Of a DNA stretch of 64,000 nucleotides, positions 18,310-26,601 are shown one piece after another; position 1 is the stretch's first letter; every line of letters starts with the position of its first letter. Made by a program: the position numbers and the translations under genes. Below the pieces are notes generated by a model, which saw only the letters and a program-made list of their open reading frames with translations, was not told the DNA's origin and searched no databases. Where the stretch lies: the NCBI GenBank assembly GCA_023384675.1, contig JAHDVK010000008.1, positions 62,001 to 126,000 on the forward strand, given 5' to 3'. The stretch is from Bryobacteraceae bacterium. Lineage in GTDB: Bacteria > Acidobacteriota > Terriglobia > Bryobacterales > Bryobacteraceae.

Positions 18310-19206
18310 ATGAGACGCAAGATACTGCTATTTACCTTGGCGCCGGTGTTCGCTCTGGCGCTATTGCTGACGGGCTGTTCGAAGTCCGGCGAGGATGCCG
18401 CCGCCGCGGAAGCGGCAGCAGCCGAGGCCGAAGTGGCCGCCGCGGAAGCGAAGCTGGCGGAAGCGGAGCGCGCGATCGCCGAGGCGCAGGCGGCCGAAGA
18501 GAAACTGGCCGAGGCGCAGAAGACGCTGGCGGCCGCGCGGCAGGAACTGGATAGCGCGAAGCGCACGTCGGCGGCTGCGAAGGCGAAGGCTCAGGCCTCG
18601 CCCGAAGGCGCTTCCGGCTGGTCGCAAGGGGCCGCTCCGGCGGCGGGAGCGGGCGCGGCGAAGCCCGCACCGCCTCCACCGCCGAAGGAGTACACGCTGC
18701 CGGCCGGTTCACGGATCGCGATCCGGACGACCAGCGCGCTGACGACGAAGGACCACCAGGCGGGGCATCGCTTCCAGGCGACGCTCACTGAGCCGCTGGA
18801 AGTGGACGGCTATGTGATCGCGCCGCGAGGGGCGGCGGTCACCGGTGAAGTTGCGGAATCCGATCCTGGAGGCAGGGTGAAGGGCGTGGCCTCCATTGCC
18901 GTCCGGCTGGTGTCGATGGAGACCGCCGGCGGGGAGACCGTCGCGATCAGCACGGGCGCCTTCGGCAAGGACGCACCGACGTCGAAAAAGAAAGACGCAG
19001 CCAAGGTCGGCATCGGCGCGGGCGTGGGCGCGGCCATCGGCGCGATCGCCGGCGGCGGACGCGGCGCGGCGATTGGCGCGGCGGCCGGCGGCGCGGCCGG
19101 CACGGGCGCCGTGGTGGCGACGCGCGGCGATCCGGCTGTGATCCCGTCGGAAACGGTACTCACCTTCACCTTGAACAATTCGGTGACCGTCACCGAGAAG
19201 CGTTAG
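18310..19206 (+). CDS. glycine-zipper lipoprotein with coiled coil
   Basis: A 298-residue lipoprotein. The signal peptide ends in the lipobox LLTGCSKS, and GGAGGG precedes the ATG at 18310. A long alanine/glutamate coiled coil with repeated AEAEVAAAEAKLAEAE-type heptads (about 30-95) is followed by a proline-rich linker, a beta domain (PAGSRIAIRTTSALTTKDH) and a glycine-zipper stretch (GIGAGVGAAIGAIAGG, with GRGAAIGAAAGGAAG). Zipper segments of this type insert into or span the outer membrane. Likely an envelope-anchoring or stress protein. It is followed after 10 bases by the acyltransferase gene. Confidence 0.85.
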   Translation: MRRKILLFTLAPVFALALLLTGCSKSGEDAAAAEAAAAEAEVAAAEAKLAEAERAIAEAQAAEEKLAEAQKTLAAARQELDSAKRTSAAAKAKAQASPEGASGWSQGAAPAAGAGAAKPAPPPPPKEYTLPAGSRIAIRTTSALTTKDHQAGHRFQATLTEPLEVDGYVIAPRGAAVTGEVAESDPGGRVKGVASIAVRLVSMETAGGETVAISTGAFGKDAPTSKKKDAAKVGIGAGVGAAIGAIAGGGRGAAIGAAAGGAAGTGAVVATRGDPAVIPSETVLTFTLNNSVTVTEKR

Positions 19207-19216
19207 ACGCCCGGCG

Positions 19217-19975
19217 ATGAGCGCTGGCCACCTTCGCAGCCTCCTGTTCACGATTCCCCTGGCGATGGGGACGACGGCGGTGATGATCACCATCGCCGTC
19301 GTTTCCAGCCTGTTCAGCCGTTCCAAGCGCTGGCAGGAGTATCTGTACCGGAAATGGGCCGCGATGGTGCTCGGCATTGTGGGGGCGCGGGTGCGGGTCA
19401 CGGGCGCGGAGCGGCTCGATCCCGGCGGGAATTATGTCGTCGCTTCGAACCATCTCAGCCTGATGGACACGCCGCTGCTGCTTGGCTGGCTGCCGGTGCC
19501 GTTCAAGTTCCTGGCGAAGCGGGAATTGCTGAAGGTGCCGTTTATCGGCTGGTATCTGAACCGCGCCGGGCATCTGACGGTGGACCGGGGCTCGATCCGG
19601 TCCTCGCTCACGTCAATGAACGAAAGCGCCCGCATCATCCGCGAGCGGCGGCTTTCGGTGCTCATTTTCCCCGAGGGTACGCGGGGGCCCGGCGAGTTAC
19701 AGCCGTTCAAGGACGGGGCGGCGTATCTTGCGATTCAGTCGGGCGTGCCGCTGGCGCCGGTGGCGATCCGGGGGACCGAGCGGGTGCTATCGGCGAAATC
19801 CTCGCACTTCCGGCCGGGCGACGTGGAACTGGTGATCGGCGATCCGATCCCGGTCGAAGGGCTGACGCTGAAGGAGCGCGGCGCGCTCACGGCCCAACTC
19901 GAGCAGAGCGTGCGGGAGCTTCTTCATTCGCCGGCTCCCGCGACCGCTGAATATGCCCGATCATCGCCTGAGTGA
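19217..19975 (+). CDS. plsC: 1-acyl-sn-glycerol-3-phosphate acyltransferase (PlsC-like)
   Basis: A 252-residue membrane enzyme that acylates lysophosphatidic acid to phosphatidic acid. One or two membrane helices at the N-terminus are followed by the acyltransferase motifs NHLSLMD (the catalytic HX4D), the VPFIGWYLNRAGHLTVDR block and FPEGTR. Length matches the family. The 3' end overlaps the convergent S41 gene by 89 bases, an unusually long tail-to-tail overlap. Whether this is the main PlsC of the cell or a specialised lyso-lipid acyltransferase cannot be told. Confidence 0.9.
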   Translation: MSAGHLRSLLFTIPLAMGTTAVMITIAVVSSLFSRSKRWQEYLYRKWAAMVLGIVGARVRVTGAERLDPGGNYVVASNHLSLMDTPLLLGWLPVPFKFLAKRELLKVPFIGWYLNRAGHLTVDRGSIRSSLTSMNESARIIRERRLSVLIFPEGTRGPGELQPFKDGAAYLAIQSGVPLAPVAIRGTERVLSAKSSHFRPGDVELVIGDPIPVEGLTLKERGALTAQLEQSVRELLHSPAPATAEYARSSPE

Positions 19976-21605
19976 AGGCTTCCACGAAATCGCGGCCGCC
20001 GCTCAGGAGGTTTTCTTCGGTCATGATGTCGGCCTCGATGTCGGGCCAGGCGCCGTTGTTTTCGAGGGTGTTGGTGGAGGGTAGACCGGCGATTTGAGTG
20101 GTGCGCGGGCGGATGCCGAGGGTGATGGTGACCGCGGCCGAAGCTTCGCCATAGAAGCCCACTGGCCGGGACAATGAGAGTCCGCCGCCGCCCGGCGTCG
20201 TGCGGCCGAGCATGAGGGCGCGATTCGAATCCTGCAGGATGGCGGAGAAGGCGTCGGCCGACGATGCGGAGAATTCGTCGATCAACACCAGCATCGGACC
20301 GGCATAGCCGGGCAGCGGGGTGAGGTCGACAGTAAGCCCGCAGGCGGGCAGCGGGCCGGTGCGGCCGCGAAACTCGAAGTACGCGGTTTCGATGTCCTTG
20401 AGGAAACCTTCGAGAAAGGCCAGCGTTACCGGGTCCGCGCCGAAGAACTTCGCGTCTTCGACGTCACGCCGGAACAGTTCGACGATTTCAAGCGTGGGCC
20501 GGAACTCGTCGGCCAGAGTCCGGAACGGGACCGGGATCAGGCGGCGCAGGATCTCGTTGGTCAGACAAACGCTGCCGCCGGGGTTGCGCATCACATCCAC
20601 GACGAGACCATCGACGTTATCCCGGAAAAACGCGAGTTCGGTATCGATCTGCCGCAGCATGGTGGTCTGGGAGAACGAGGCGGTGGGGAATGCCGGGATG
20701 CGCAGGAATCCAATGGTGAAGCCGCCGGCTTCGTAGGTGCCGCTGTAGATGAGGCTGCCGCCGAACTGGCCTTGGCGGAGACGGAAGCCCTCGGGGGGAT
20801 CGAAGGCAGGGAAGGCGGAGCCGAAGCCGCGGAGGCGTTTGAATTTGGGGGGCGTCCGGTCGGCGAAGGCCTCCGCGGCGCGGCGAGGTCGGGGCGCGGG
20901 CGCCGCATCCTCCATGCTGAGAGTTGTGGCCTGAGGCAGCGGCACCGGGCCGCTCACGGTGTAGGGGACGCCTGTCACCTGCCAGGGGATCTCGAAGGTC
21001 TCCAGCGCGCCGGTCAGCCGCCGTTTCACCACGATGCGCGCCTGCGCGTTGATCCGCGGCGCCGAGGGGATGGCGGCCTGGGCGCGGAAAAAGAGCTGGT
21101 CCAAGGCCCAGCGGCGCGTGGCGCGCTCGTCGCCGAACGACTGCAACCTGGCCACGCGCTCGATCCAATCCGCCACCGGCTCGCCGTCCACCGACACGAC
21201 CTCGTCGCCGGTCTGGAAACCGTAAGTGGATGCGGGCAATTCCTGCCGGTTGATCGAATCGATCAGCGGACGGCCGTCATAGAGGTCCACGCCGAGCGGG
21301 ATCGAGGCCACGAAACTGGAAGGGACGGAGAAGCCCGTGTGCAGGTCTCGCAGGCTGGCCAGGTACTCGGAGCAGATCTCGAAGTACTCGAGGTCGGACT
21401 GCGCCGCGCGCACGCGTTCCAGCCAGGGACCGATGCGCAATGCGTCGATGCCGAAACGCTCGCGTTTCCATTCATAGGGCGCGTAGGCCCTGGAAACGAA
21501 GGCCGCCAGTTGCTCGAAGTCGGCGCGGCGCTGTTCGGGCAGCAGTTGCGCGCGGCCGGGCTGGGAGGCAACAATCGCAAGGATGAGTAGCAGCAACCGT
21601 TTCAT
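19887..21605 (-). CDS. secreted S41-family peptidase
   Basis: A 572-residue exported protein (signal peptide MKRLLLLILAIVASQPGRAQ), with GGAG eight bases before the ATG. An N-terminal helical domain and a PDZ-like region (TYGFQTGDEVVSVDGEPVAD) precede the C-terminal protease domain. DEFSASSADAFSAIL carries the likely nucleophilic serine, and VVDVMRNPGGSVCLTNE the preceding strand-loop. It belongs to the carboxy-terminal processing/tail-specific protease superfamily but lacks the exact SAxE pattern, so the base-donating lysine should be checked. Convergent with plsC. Confidence 0.85.
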   Translation of the reverse strand: MKRLLLLILAIVASQPGRAQLLPEQRRADFEQLAAFVSRAYAPYEWKRERFGIDALRIGPWLERVRAAQSDLEYFEICSEYLASLRDLHTGFSVPSSFVASIPLGVDLYDGRPLIDSINRQELPASTYGFQTGDEVVSVDGEPVADWIERVARLQSFGDERATRRWALDQLFFRAQAAIPSAPRINAQARIVVKRRLTGALETFEIPWQVTGVPYTVSGPVPLPQATTLSMEDAAPAPRPRRAAEAFADRTPPKFKRLRGFGSAFPAFDPPEGFRLRQGQFGGSLIYSGTYEAGGFTIGFLRIPAFPTASFSQTTMLRQIDTELAFFRDNVDGLVVDVMRNPGGSVCLTNEILRRLIPVPFRTLADEFRPTLEIVELFRRDVEDAKFFGADPVTLAFLEGFLKDIETAYFEFRGRTGPLPACGLTVDLTPLPGYAGPMLVLIDEFSASSADAFSAILQDSNRALMLGRTTPGGGGLSLSRPVGFYGEASAAVTITLGIRPRTTQIAGLPSTNTLENNGAWPDIEADIMTEENLLSGGRDFVEAFTQAMIGHIQRSREPANEEAPARSARVGP

Positions 21606-21645
21606 CGGGGTTCTCCAGGGGTGGGCTGGCCGTCAGGATAACAGG

Positions 21646-21676
21646 TTCCAGCCAACGCCGTCCGAATTGATAGAAT
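21646..21676 (+). promoter_or_regulatory. promoter-like TTCCAG-N19-TAGAAT
   Basis: TTCCAG at 21646-21651 and TAGAAT at 21671-21676 are separated by 19 bases. The -10 element overlaps the ATG at 21675, so that ATG is unlikely to be translated; a transcript starting near 21683 would have a short leader with GGGAGG at 21701 before the GTG at 21711. This decides the start of the downstream gene. Prediction only. Confidence 0.4.
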
Positions 21677-21710
21677 GGTGCGTTACTTCGACCAGAGTCC
21701 GGGAGGTTTT

Positions 21711-22112
21711 GTGAAGTTCTTCGCCACCGTGCTCCTCTTCTGGAGCCGCCTGTTCGCCCTATTCGTGGGTCTTCTTGCCGCTGGAGTCTCCTTTGTGCTG
21801 TTAATCTCGGGGTCGGGCAACTACCGCTTCGAGATGCTGCCTTGGTTCAAGGAGGGGGGCGAGCTTTGGGCGTTGTTGTTGCTTGGCGTGTTCGGGATCG
21901 CTTCCGCGGTGCTTTCGATCATGGGCCGGGCGAAGCCTCTGCTGGCCGTGTTCTGCTGCCTGGCATTCCTGCTGATGGCGTATGGGTATTTCCTCAGCCC
22001 GTACTATCGTTTCGACGGCAGCGCCGATGCTTGGGGCACCTTTTTCCTCACCCTGGGCGCGCTCGGCGCCTCCTTCGGCGCGCTGATGGCTCTGCGCAAG
22101 CGGCGCGCCTAA
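21711..22112 (+). CDS. small membrane protein
   Basis: A 133-residue protein with four predicted membrane helices (for example FWSRLFALFVGLLAAGVSF, then LWALLLLGVFGIASAVLSI, LLAVFCCLAFLLMAYGYFL and TFFLTLGALGASFGALMAL). The GTG at 21711 is preferred to the ATG at 21675 because GGGAGG lies just upstream and the ATG sits inside a -10-like hexamer. No family was recognised. It is 82 bases upstream of nuoM, but nuoM has its own promoter-like sequence, so an operon is uncertain. Confidence 0.65.
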   Translation: MKFFATVLLFWSRLFALFVGLLAAGVSFVLLISGSGNYRFEMLPWFKEGGELWALLLLGVFGIASAVLSIMGRAKPLLAVFCCLAFLLMAYGYFLSPYYRFDGSADAWGTFFLTLGALGASFGALMALRKRRA

Positions 22113-22139
22113 AGGGGCAGCGCCCCGTTCCGGACCGGA

Positions 22140-22170
22140 TTGTCCAATTATCGCCGGTTTAGGATAGAAT
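22140..22170 (+). promoter_or_regulatory. promoter-like TTGTCC-N19-TAGAAT before nuoM
   Basis: TTGTCC at 22140-22145 and TAGAAT at 22165-22170 are 19 bases apart. Transcription would start near 22177, giving a leader of under 20 bases before the nuoM ATG at 22194. The same hexamers with the same spacing occur before the aldolase gene. Prediction only. Confidence 0.4.
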
Positions 22171-22193
22171 GATCGCTTGGCCGGATCGCCGCT

Positions 22194-23762
22194 ATGGATC
22201 ATTCACTCTCGATCGTTCTCTGGACGCCGCTGATTGGTCTTCTAGTCCTCTTTTTCATCCCCTCGTCGAAGGCGCGCGCCATCAAGCTTTGGACGAACGC
22301 GGTCTTCCTGGTGGGCTTTCTTGCCTCACTGCCGCTCTGGACCCATTTCAAGCTGAACGACGATTACCAGTACATCGTCAAACTCCCATGGATTCCATCG
22401 ATCGGCGCTTATTACAACCTCGCGATCGACGGTTACGCGCTGCTGCTGGTGATCCTGACCACGCTTGTGGGCTTCCTTTCGGTGCTGTCGAGCTGGTCGG
22501 CCATTGAGAACCGGATCAAGGAATATTACGGTCACTTCCTGCTGTTGCAGTTCGGGATGCTGGGCGTGTTCCTGGCGCGCGATTTTCTGCTGTTTTTTAT
22601 CTTCTGGGAACTCACGCTGGTGCCGATGTACTTCATCATCGCCATCTGGGGTGGGGAACGCCGCGGCTACGCCTCGATTAAGTTCGTCCTCTACACGCTG
22701 ATCGGCTCGGTGATCATGTTCCTCGGCGTGCTGATGTTGTACTGGCAGCACTACGTGCAGTTCAACCGGCTCACGTTCGACATGGCCGCGCTGCTCGACA
22801 CGCAGATGTCCGCGAACGCGCAATGGTGGGTCTTCTGGGCCTTCTTCCTCGGATTCGCCGTGAAGGTGCCGATGTGGCCCTTGCATACGTGGCTGCCCGA
22901 CGCGCACACCGAAGCCCCGACGGCGGGCAGCGTGATCCTGGCGGGCATCCTGCTGAAGATGGGTACGTACGGCTTCTTCCGCTTCTCGCTGCCGATGCTG
23001 CCCGACGCCGCCAAGGACCCCCAGATCATCAACATCATGGCCACGCTGTCGATCATCGCCATCATTTACGGGGCGCTGGTGAGCCTGATGCAGAAGGACT
23101 GGAAGAAACTGGTGGCCTATTCCTCAGTCAGCCACATGGGTTTCTGTACGCTGGGCATCTTCGCGCTGAACCCGATGGGGCTTGCGGGGTCGATCCTCCA
23201 GCAGATCAACCATGGCGTTTCGACGTCGATGCTCTTCTTGATCGTCGGCGTGGTGTATGACCGCCGGCACACGCGCCTGATCGCCGAATACGGCGGGCTG
23301 TTCCGCGTGATGCCTGTGTTTACGATCGTCTTTCTGATCGCTGTGCTCAGCTCGATGGGGCTGCCGCCGCTGAATGGGTTTATCGGCGAGGTGACGGTGA
23401 TTCGGGGCGTGTATGAGTACTCGTTCTGGTGGGCGCTGAGCTGCGGCATCGGCATTGCCCTGGGCGCGGCGTATCTGCTGTGGCTGTTCCAGAGGACGTC
23501 GCTCGGCGAAATCGGGGAGCGGAACCTGTCGCTCAAGGACTTGAACTGGCGCGAGATCGTGGTGTTTACGCCGCTGCTGGCGCTGGTGTTTTCGATCGGT
23601 CTGTATCCGAAGCCCTATTTCGACATCATGGAGCGCTCAGTGGCGCAGGTAGTGGACCGGGTTAGGCCGGACTACTACGACGAGCGGGGGCTGGTCCATC
23701 CGCTGTATCCCGCGCCGGAAGTCCATATGCCATCGGACCAGGAAGCGCGGCTGGGGCGGTAG
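22194..23762 (+). CDS. nuoM: NADH-quinone oxidoreductase subunit M
   Basis: A 522-residue polytopic protein (about 14 helices) matching the antiporter-like subunit NuoM of complex I, which pumps protons in the membrane arm. Conserved elements are the glutamate in FIFWELTLVPMYFI, the lysine helix FAVKVPMWPLHTWLPDAHTE, the HTEAPTAGSVILAGILLKMG block and SSVSHMGFCTLGIFA. Length is that of normal NuoM. No other nuo gene lies in the window: upstream is a small membrane protein and downstream is aldolase. It is therefore either a displaced paralogue or part of a split complex I locus. The Mrp-type antiporter subunit D is an alternative relative, but the sequence fits NuoM better. Confidence 0.88.
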   Translation: MDHSLSIVLWTPLIGLLVLFFIPSSKARAIKLWTNAVFLVGFLASLPLWTHFKLNDDYQYIVKLPWIPSIGAYYNLAIDGYALLLVILTTLVGFLSVLSSWSAIENRIKEYYGHFLLLQFGMLGVFLARDFLLFFIFWELTLVPMYFIIAIWGGERRGYASIKFVLYTLIGSVIMFLGVLMLYWQHYVQFNRLTFDMAALLDTQMSANAQWWVFWAFFLGFAVKVPMWPLHTWLPDAHTEAPTAGSVILAGILLKMGTYGFFRFSLPMLPDAAKDPQIINIMATLSIIAIIYGALVSLMQKDWKKLVAYSSVSHMGFCTLGIFALNPMGLAGSILQQINHGVSTSMLFLIVGVVYDRRHTRLIAEYGGLFRVMPVFTIVFLIAVLSSMGLPPLNGFIGEVTVIRGVYEYSFWWALSCGIGIALGAAYLLWLFQRTSLGEIGERNLSLKDLNWREIVVFTPLLALVFSIGLYPKPYFDIMERSVAQVVDRVRPDYYDERGLVHPLYPAPEVHMPSDQEARLGR

Positions 23763-23808
23763 CTCGAAGATCTCGTCCAGGGGACCCTCGGTACCGATCA
23801 CGAACTCA

Positions 23809-23862
23809 TGATCGATAGGGTGGCTTCCTATCGATCAGCTGATGCCGAAGTCTGATCGATAG
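23809..23862. repeat. hairpin of TGATCGATAGG plus a third copy
   Basis: TGATCGATAGG (23809-23819) and its exact reverse complement (23827-23837) form an 11-bp stem with a 7-base loop. A third copy of TGATCGATAG follows in direct orientation at 23853-23862. The hairpin is 46 bases after the nuoM stop and upstream of the aldolase promoter-like site. No T-run follows, so it does not look like a classical terminator; a protein-binding site or small repeat is also possible. Confidence 0.6.
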
Positions 23863-23892
23863 TCCTTCTGCAACCTTGAAATCTGGATCAAC

Positions 23893-23923
23893 TTGTCCGA
23901 AACCAGGGGAGGCGTTGTAGAAT
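23893..23923 (+). promoter_or_regulatory. promoter-like TTGTCC-N19-TAGAAT before fbaA
   Basis: TTGTCC at 23893-23898 and TAGAAT at 23918-23923 with 19 bases between. The predicted start near 23930 leaves a leader of about 56 bases before the ATG at 23986. Same hexamers and spacing as the element before nuoM. Prediction only. Confidence 0.4.
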
Positions 23924-23985
23924 AGGAAGAGCAGCCAGACGGCCGGAAGCGGGCCGATTCCCGGTTGACAAGGAGAGAAGAAACT

Positions 23986-25011
23986 ATGGCACTGGTATCA
24001 ATGCGGCAGCTTCTGGACGAGGCTGCGAAGGGTGGATACGGCATTGGCGCTTTCAACGTCAATAACATGGAGCAGATTCAGTCGATCATGGAGGCGGCGC
24101 GCGAGACGAAGTCGCCCGTGATCGTGCAGGCATCCCGCGGCGCGCGCGCCTACTCGCAGGATCGCTTCCTGTACCACCTCATGATGGCCGCCACCGAACT
24201 GTACCCCGAAATCCCCACCGTGCTGCATCTGGACCACGGCAACAGCCCCGAGACCTGCAAATCCGCCATCGAAATGGGCTTCACGTCCGTCATGATGGAC
24301 GGCTCGCTGATGCCCGACGGCAAGACCCCGTCGTCGTTCGAATACAACGTCCAGGTGACCAAGGAAGTGGTGGAGATGGCCCACGCCAAGGGCGTGACCG
24401 TGGAAGCTGAAATCGGCTGCCTGGGCGGCATTGAGGACGGCCACGGCATGGGCGGCGACGGCCTCGACCACCTCACCGACCCCGATCAGGCGGAAGAGTT
24501 TGTGAAGCTGACCGGCTGCGACGCGCTCGCCATCGCCATCGGCACCTCGCACGGAGCCTACAAGTTCAGCCGCAAGCCGGACGGCGACGTGCTGAAGATG
24601 GACGTCCTGCTGGAGATCCATCGCCGCCTGCCCGAAACCCACCTGGTGATGCACGGCTCATCGAGCGTGCCAAAGGAACTGCAGGACATCATCAACAAGT
24701 ACGGCGGCAGCCTCAAGCCCACCTTCGGCGTTCCCGTGGAAGAAATCCAGCTTGGTATCCGCAACGGAGTCCGTAAGGTGAATGTCGATACGGACAACCG
24801 CCTCGCCATCACCGGCGCGATTCGCAAGGTGTTCATGGAATCGCCCGAAAAATTCGACCCGCGCGACTACCTGAAGCCCGCCCGCGAGGCGATGAAGAAG
24901 GTGGTTGCCGAGCGGATGGTGCAGTTTGGTCAGGCCGGCCACGCCGGCGACTACAAGCCTATCCCGCTCGAGAAGATGGCCGAGAGGTACAGGTCGATCG
25001 CCGTCGCCTGA
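23986..25011 (+). CDS. fbaA: class II fructose-bisphosphate aldolase
   Basis: A 341-residue cytoplasmic enzyme that cleaves fructose-1,6-bisphosphate to dihydroxyacetone phosphate and glyceraldehyde-3-phosphate in glycolysis and runs the reverse step in gluconeogenesis. Zinc-binding histidines are visible in [15 protein letters not shown] and [19 protein letters not shown] and KVNVDTDNR are further family blocks. The ATG at 23986 is preferred to one 21 bases upstream because AGGAGA lies about 9 bases before it and the protein starts directly with [10 protein letters not shown]. It has its own promoter-like element and a strong terminator. Monocistronic. Confidence 0.95.
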   Translation: MALVSMRQLLDEAAKGGYGIGAFNVNNMEQIQSIMEAARETKSPVIVQASRGARAYSQDRFLYHLMMAATELYPEIPTVLHLDHGNSPETCKSAIEMGFTSVMMDGSLMPDGKTPSSFEYNVQVTKEVVEMAHAKGVTVEAEIGCLGGIEDGHGMGGDGLDHLTDPDQAEEFVKLTGCDALAIAIGTSHGAYKFSRKPDGDVLKMDVLLEIHRRLPETHLVMHGSSSVPKELQDIINKYGGSLKPTFGVPVEEIQLGIRNGVRKVNVDTDNRLAITGAIRKVFMESPEKFDPRDYLKPAREAMKKVVAERMVQFGQAGHAGDYKPIPLEKMAERYRSIAVA

Positions 25012-25031
25012 CAGGGAAGTCTATTTCAACG

Positions 25032-25070
25032 AGCGGCCCGCCGCGCCAATGCGGCGGGCCGCTGCTGTTT
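25032..25070 (+). terminator. rho-independent-type terminator after fbaA
   Basis: AGCGGCCCGCCGC (25032-25044) pairs perfectly with 25051-25063 around the loop GCCAAT, a 13-bp GC-rich stem, followed by GCTGTTT. It begins 21 bases after the aldolase stop. The T-run is short but the stem is very stable. Confidence 0.75.
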
Positions 25071-25117
25071 ATGCCGGTTCCAGACGCGCCATCCGGCGGG
25101 AGGCGGGAAGCACTAAG

Positions 25118-25519
25118 ATGGGTCCTATGCAACGATCACTCTTGATCTTCGCGCTGTTCGGCGCGGCGCTGGCGTTGACGGGTTGCGCAAAGCCTCCAGA
25201 CCTGCGCGGCCAGTTCTTGCATCACGTCTACTTCTGGCTCAACGAACCGAATAATCCGGCGGCGCGAGAGGAATTTCTGACCGCCCTGCGCAAGATGGAA
25301 GCCATTCCCACCGTGCGCAGCTCCTACATCGGCACAACCGCGGGCGTCGATCGCGACGTGGTGGACAACACCTGGACCTTCTACTGGCTCGTGACTTTCG
25401 ACGATCGCGCCGGCTGGCAGGTCTACAACGACCATCCGTTGCACGATGAATTCCGCACGAAATCCGCGCTCTGGAGCCGCGTGCAGGTGTACGACATCGT
25501 ACCCGTGCCCTCGCCCTAG
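25118..25519 (+). CDS. Dabb-family lipoprotein
   Basis: A 133-residue protein with a lipoprotein signal peptide (lipobox LALTGCAKP) and a stress-responsive alpha/beta barrel (Dabb) domain: HHVYFWLNEPNNP, then LRKMEAIPTVRSSYIGTTAG, then YNDHPLHDEF. Dabb domains dimerise; function varies and is mostly unknown. The ATG at 25118 has GGAAG seven bases upstream; the ATG three codons later would also give a lipoprotein. The first residues after the lipid cysteine are short, so the domain sits close to the membrane. It is convergent with the POTRA protein, whose stop is 4 bases away. Confidence 0.85.
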   Translation: MGPMQRSLLIFALFGAALALTGCAKPPDLRGQFLHHVYFWLNEPNNPAAREEFLTALRKMEAIPTVRSSYIGTTAGVDRDVVDNTWTFYWLVTFDDRAGWQVYNDHPLHDEFRTKSALWSRVQVYDIVPVPSP

Positions 25520-25523
25520 CGCA

Positions 25524-26528
25524 TCAGCGGAACTCGACCTCGATATCCACCACCGGCGCGTCCTCGCGATGCACAAATTCCCGGCGGACGCCTGTGCCCG
25601 TGGGAATGCGCGCATCGAATACGGCCTTGATCCAAAGCTCGAGCGTGCCGGGGCTGGCGGGCGCGCCGGGCGGCGCGGTCCAGAGCCGGCGGGCGCGGGC
25701 CTCGGCTTCGGGCGCGAGCCCGCGGATGCGCAGTTCGCCGAAGCGGAATTGCGTACCGGGTTCGAGCTTCAGATGCATCCGGACTTCGTTGCCTTCCACG
25801 CGTTCCGTGGTCACGAACGAGGGGCGCAGGTAGCCGTTGAGCGCCAGCCGGTGGCGCAGGCGGATTATGGCTTCGTCGATGCGGCGGCGGTTGGCGGTCA
25901 GGCCCAATGGGAAGCGCGCCTCTTCGACCCATTGCTGATCGCCGCCCTCCAGCGTCACGCCGCCCAGCGTCATCACGGGGCCTTCCTCGATGGGCACACT
26001 CAAGTGGACCGGATCCTCGCCCGTCACCTGCACCGGGCCGAATTTCACCTGCCAGACGCCGCGTTCGGCGAAGACGGGCCGCAGCAGGCTGTCGAGAATG
26101 TGGCGGAAATCCTCCTCCTCGTACTCGCGCCCTTCCACCACGCTTCGGAGCACGGCCCACAACCGCCCCGACGGCGCCTCGCGGTTGCCTGAGAAAGTGA
26201 CCGTCGCGATCCGCGGCCGGGGCGGCGGCGGCGCTTCCTCCACCGCTTCAGCGGGCGGCCGCTCGACCACGGTGAAGGTCACCAGTACGCCATCGGGACC
26301 GGGCTGCAAACGGAAGTTCACGCGCTCAAACCAGCCGGTGGCCATGAGCCGCTCCGCCGCCGCGGCCACTTCGGCCTTCTCCACGGGCGTGCCCGGCTCA
26401 AGCGCCGCCACCCGCACAATCTCTTCCACCGCTGTCCGCTCCGCCCCGCGAACCACCACCTTCTCCACAGGGAGGGGTTGGGTCATCAGGAGGACAAGAG
26501 CAATCGGAACTTGAAGCAGCGCGGCCAC
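25524..26528 (-). CDS. POTRA-repeat protein without a beta-barrel
   Basis: About 334 residues from the GTG at 26528, which opens a hydrophobic signal-like segment (LLQVPIALVLLMTQ); the frame is open to 26603, but that would overlap the divergent gene's leader. At least three POTRA units are visible: VEKVVVRGAERTAVEEIV with ATGWFERVNFRLQPG, then RIATVTFSGNREAPSG, and FRFGELRIRGLAPEAEARA. They resemble the periplasmic half of BamA/TamA, but the protein stops with no 16-strand barrel. It may act as a periplasmic adaptor. A fourth unit seems cut short at the C-terminus. Confidence 0.75.
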   Translation of the reverse strand: MAALLQVPIALVLLMTQPLPVEKVVVRGAERTAVEEIVRVAALEPGTPVEKAEVAAAAERLMATGWFERVNFRLQPGPDGVLVTFTVVERPPAEAVEEAPPPPRPRIATVTFSGNREAPSGRLWAVLRSVVEGREYEEEDFRHILDSLLRPVFAERGVWQVKFGPVQVTGEDPVHLSVPIEEGPVMTLGGVTLEGGDQQWVEEARFPLGLTANRRRIDEAIIRLRHRLALNGYLRPSFVTTERVEGNEVRMHLKLEPGTQFRFGELRIRGLAPEAEARARRLWTAPPGAPASPGTLELWIKAVFDARIPTGTGVRREFVHREDAPVVDIEVEFR

Positions 26529-26539
26529 GTCCCTATAAT
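26511..26539 (+). promoter_or_regulatory. near-consensus promoter TTGAAG-N17-TATAAT
   Basis: TTGAAG (26511-26516) and a perfect TATAAT (26534-26539) are 17 bases apart, the best sigma70-type match seen in the window. It would start a transcript near 26546, about 56 bases before the gene at 26602. It overlaps the proposed start of the divergent POTRA gene, so the two may interfere. Confidence 0.65.
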
Positions 26540-26601
26540 CACGGAAATAGCAGTTCAGTGTCACGGCTCTGTTGCCGATATCTTCCGTAGGAGACTTCGT
26601 C

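Noticed and set aside
18395-18742. Arginine/proline-rich open frame inside the lipoprotein gene
   Set aside because: Off-frame reading of the alanine/glutamate coiled coil; low complexity, no start signal.
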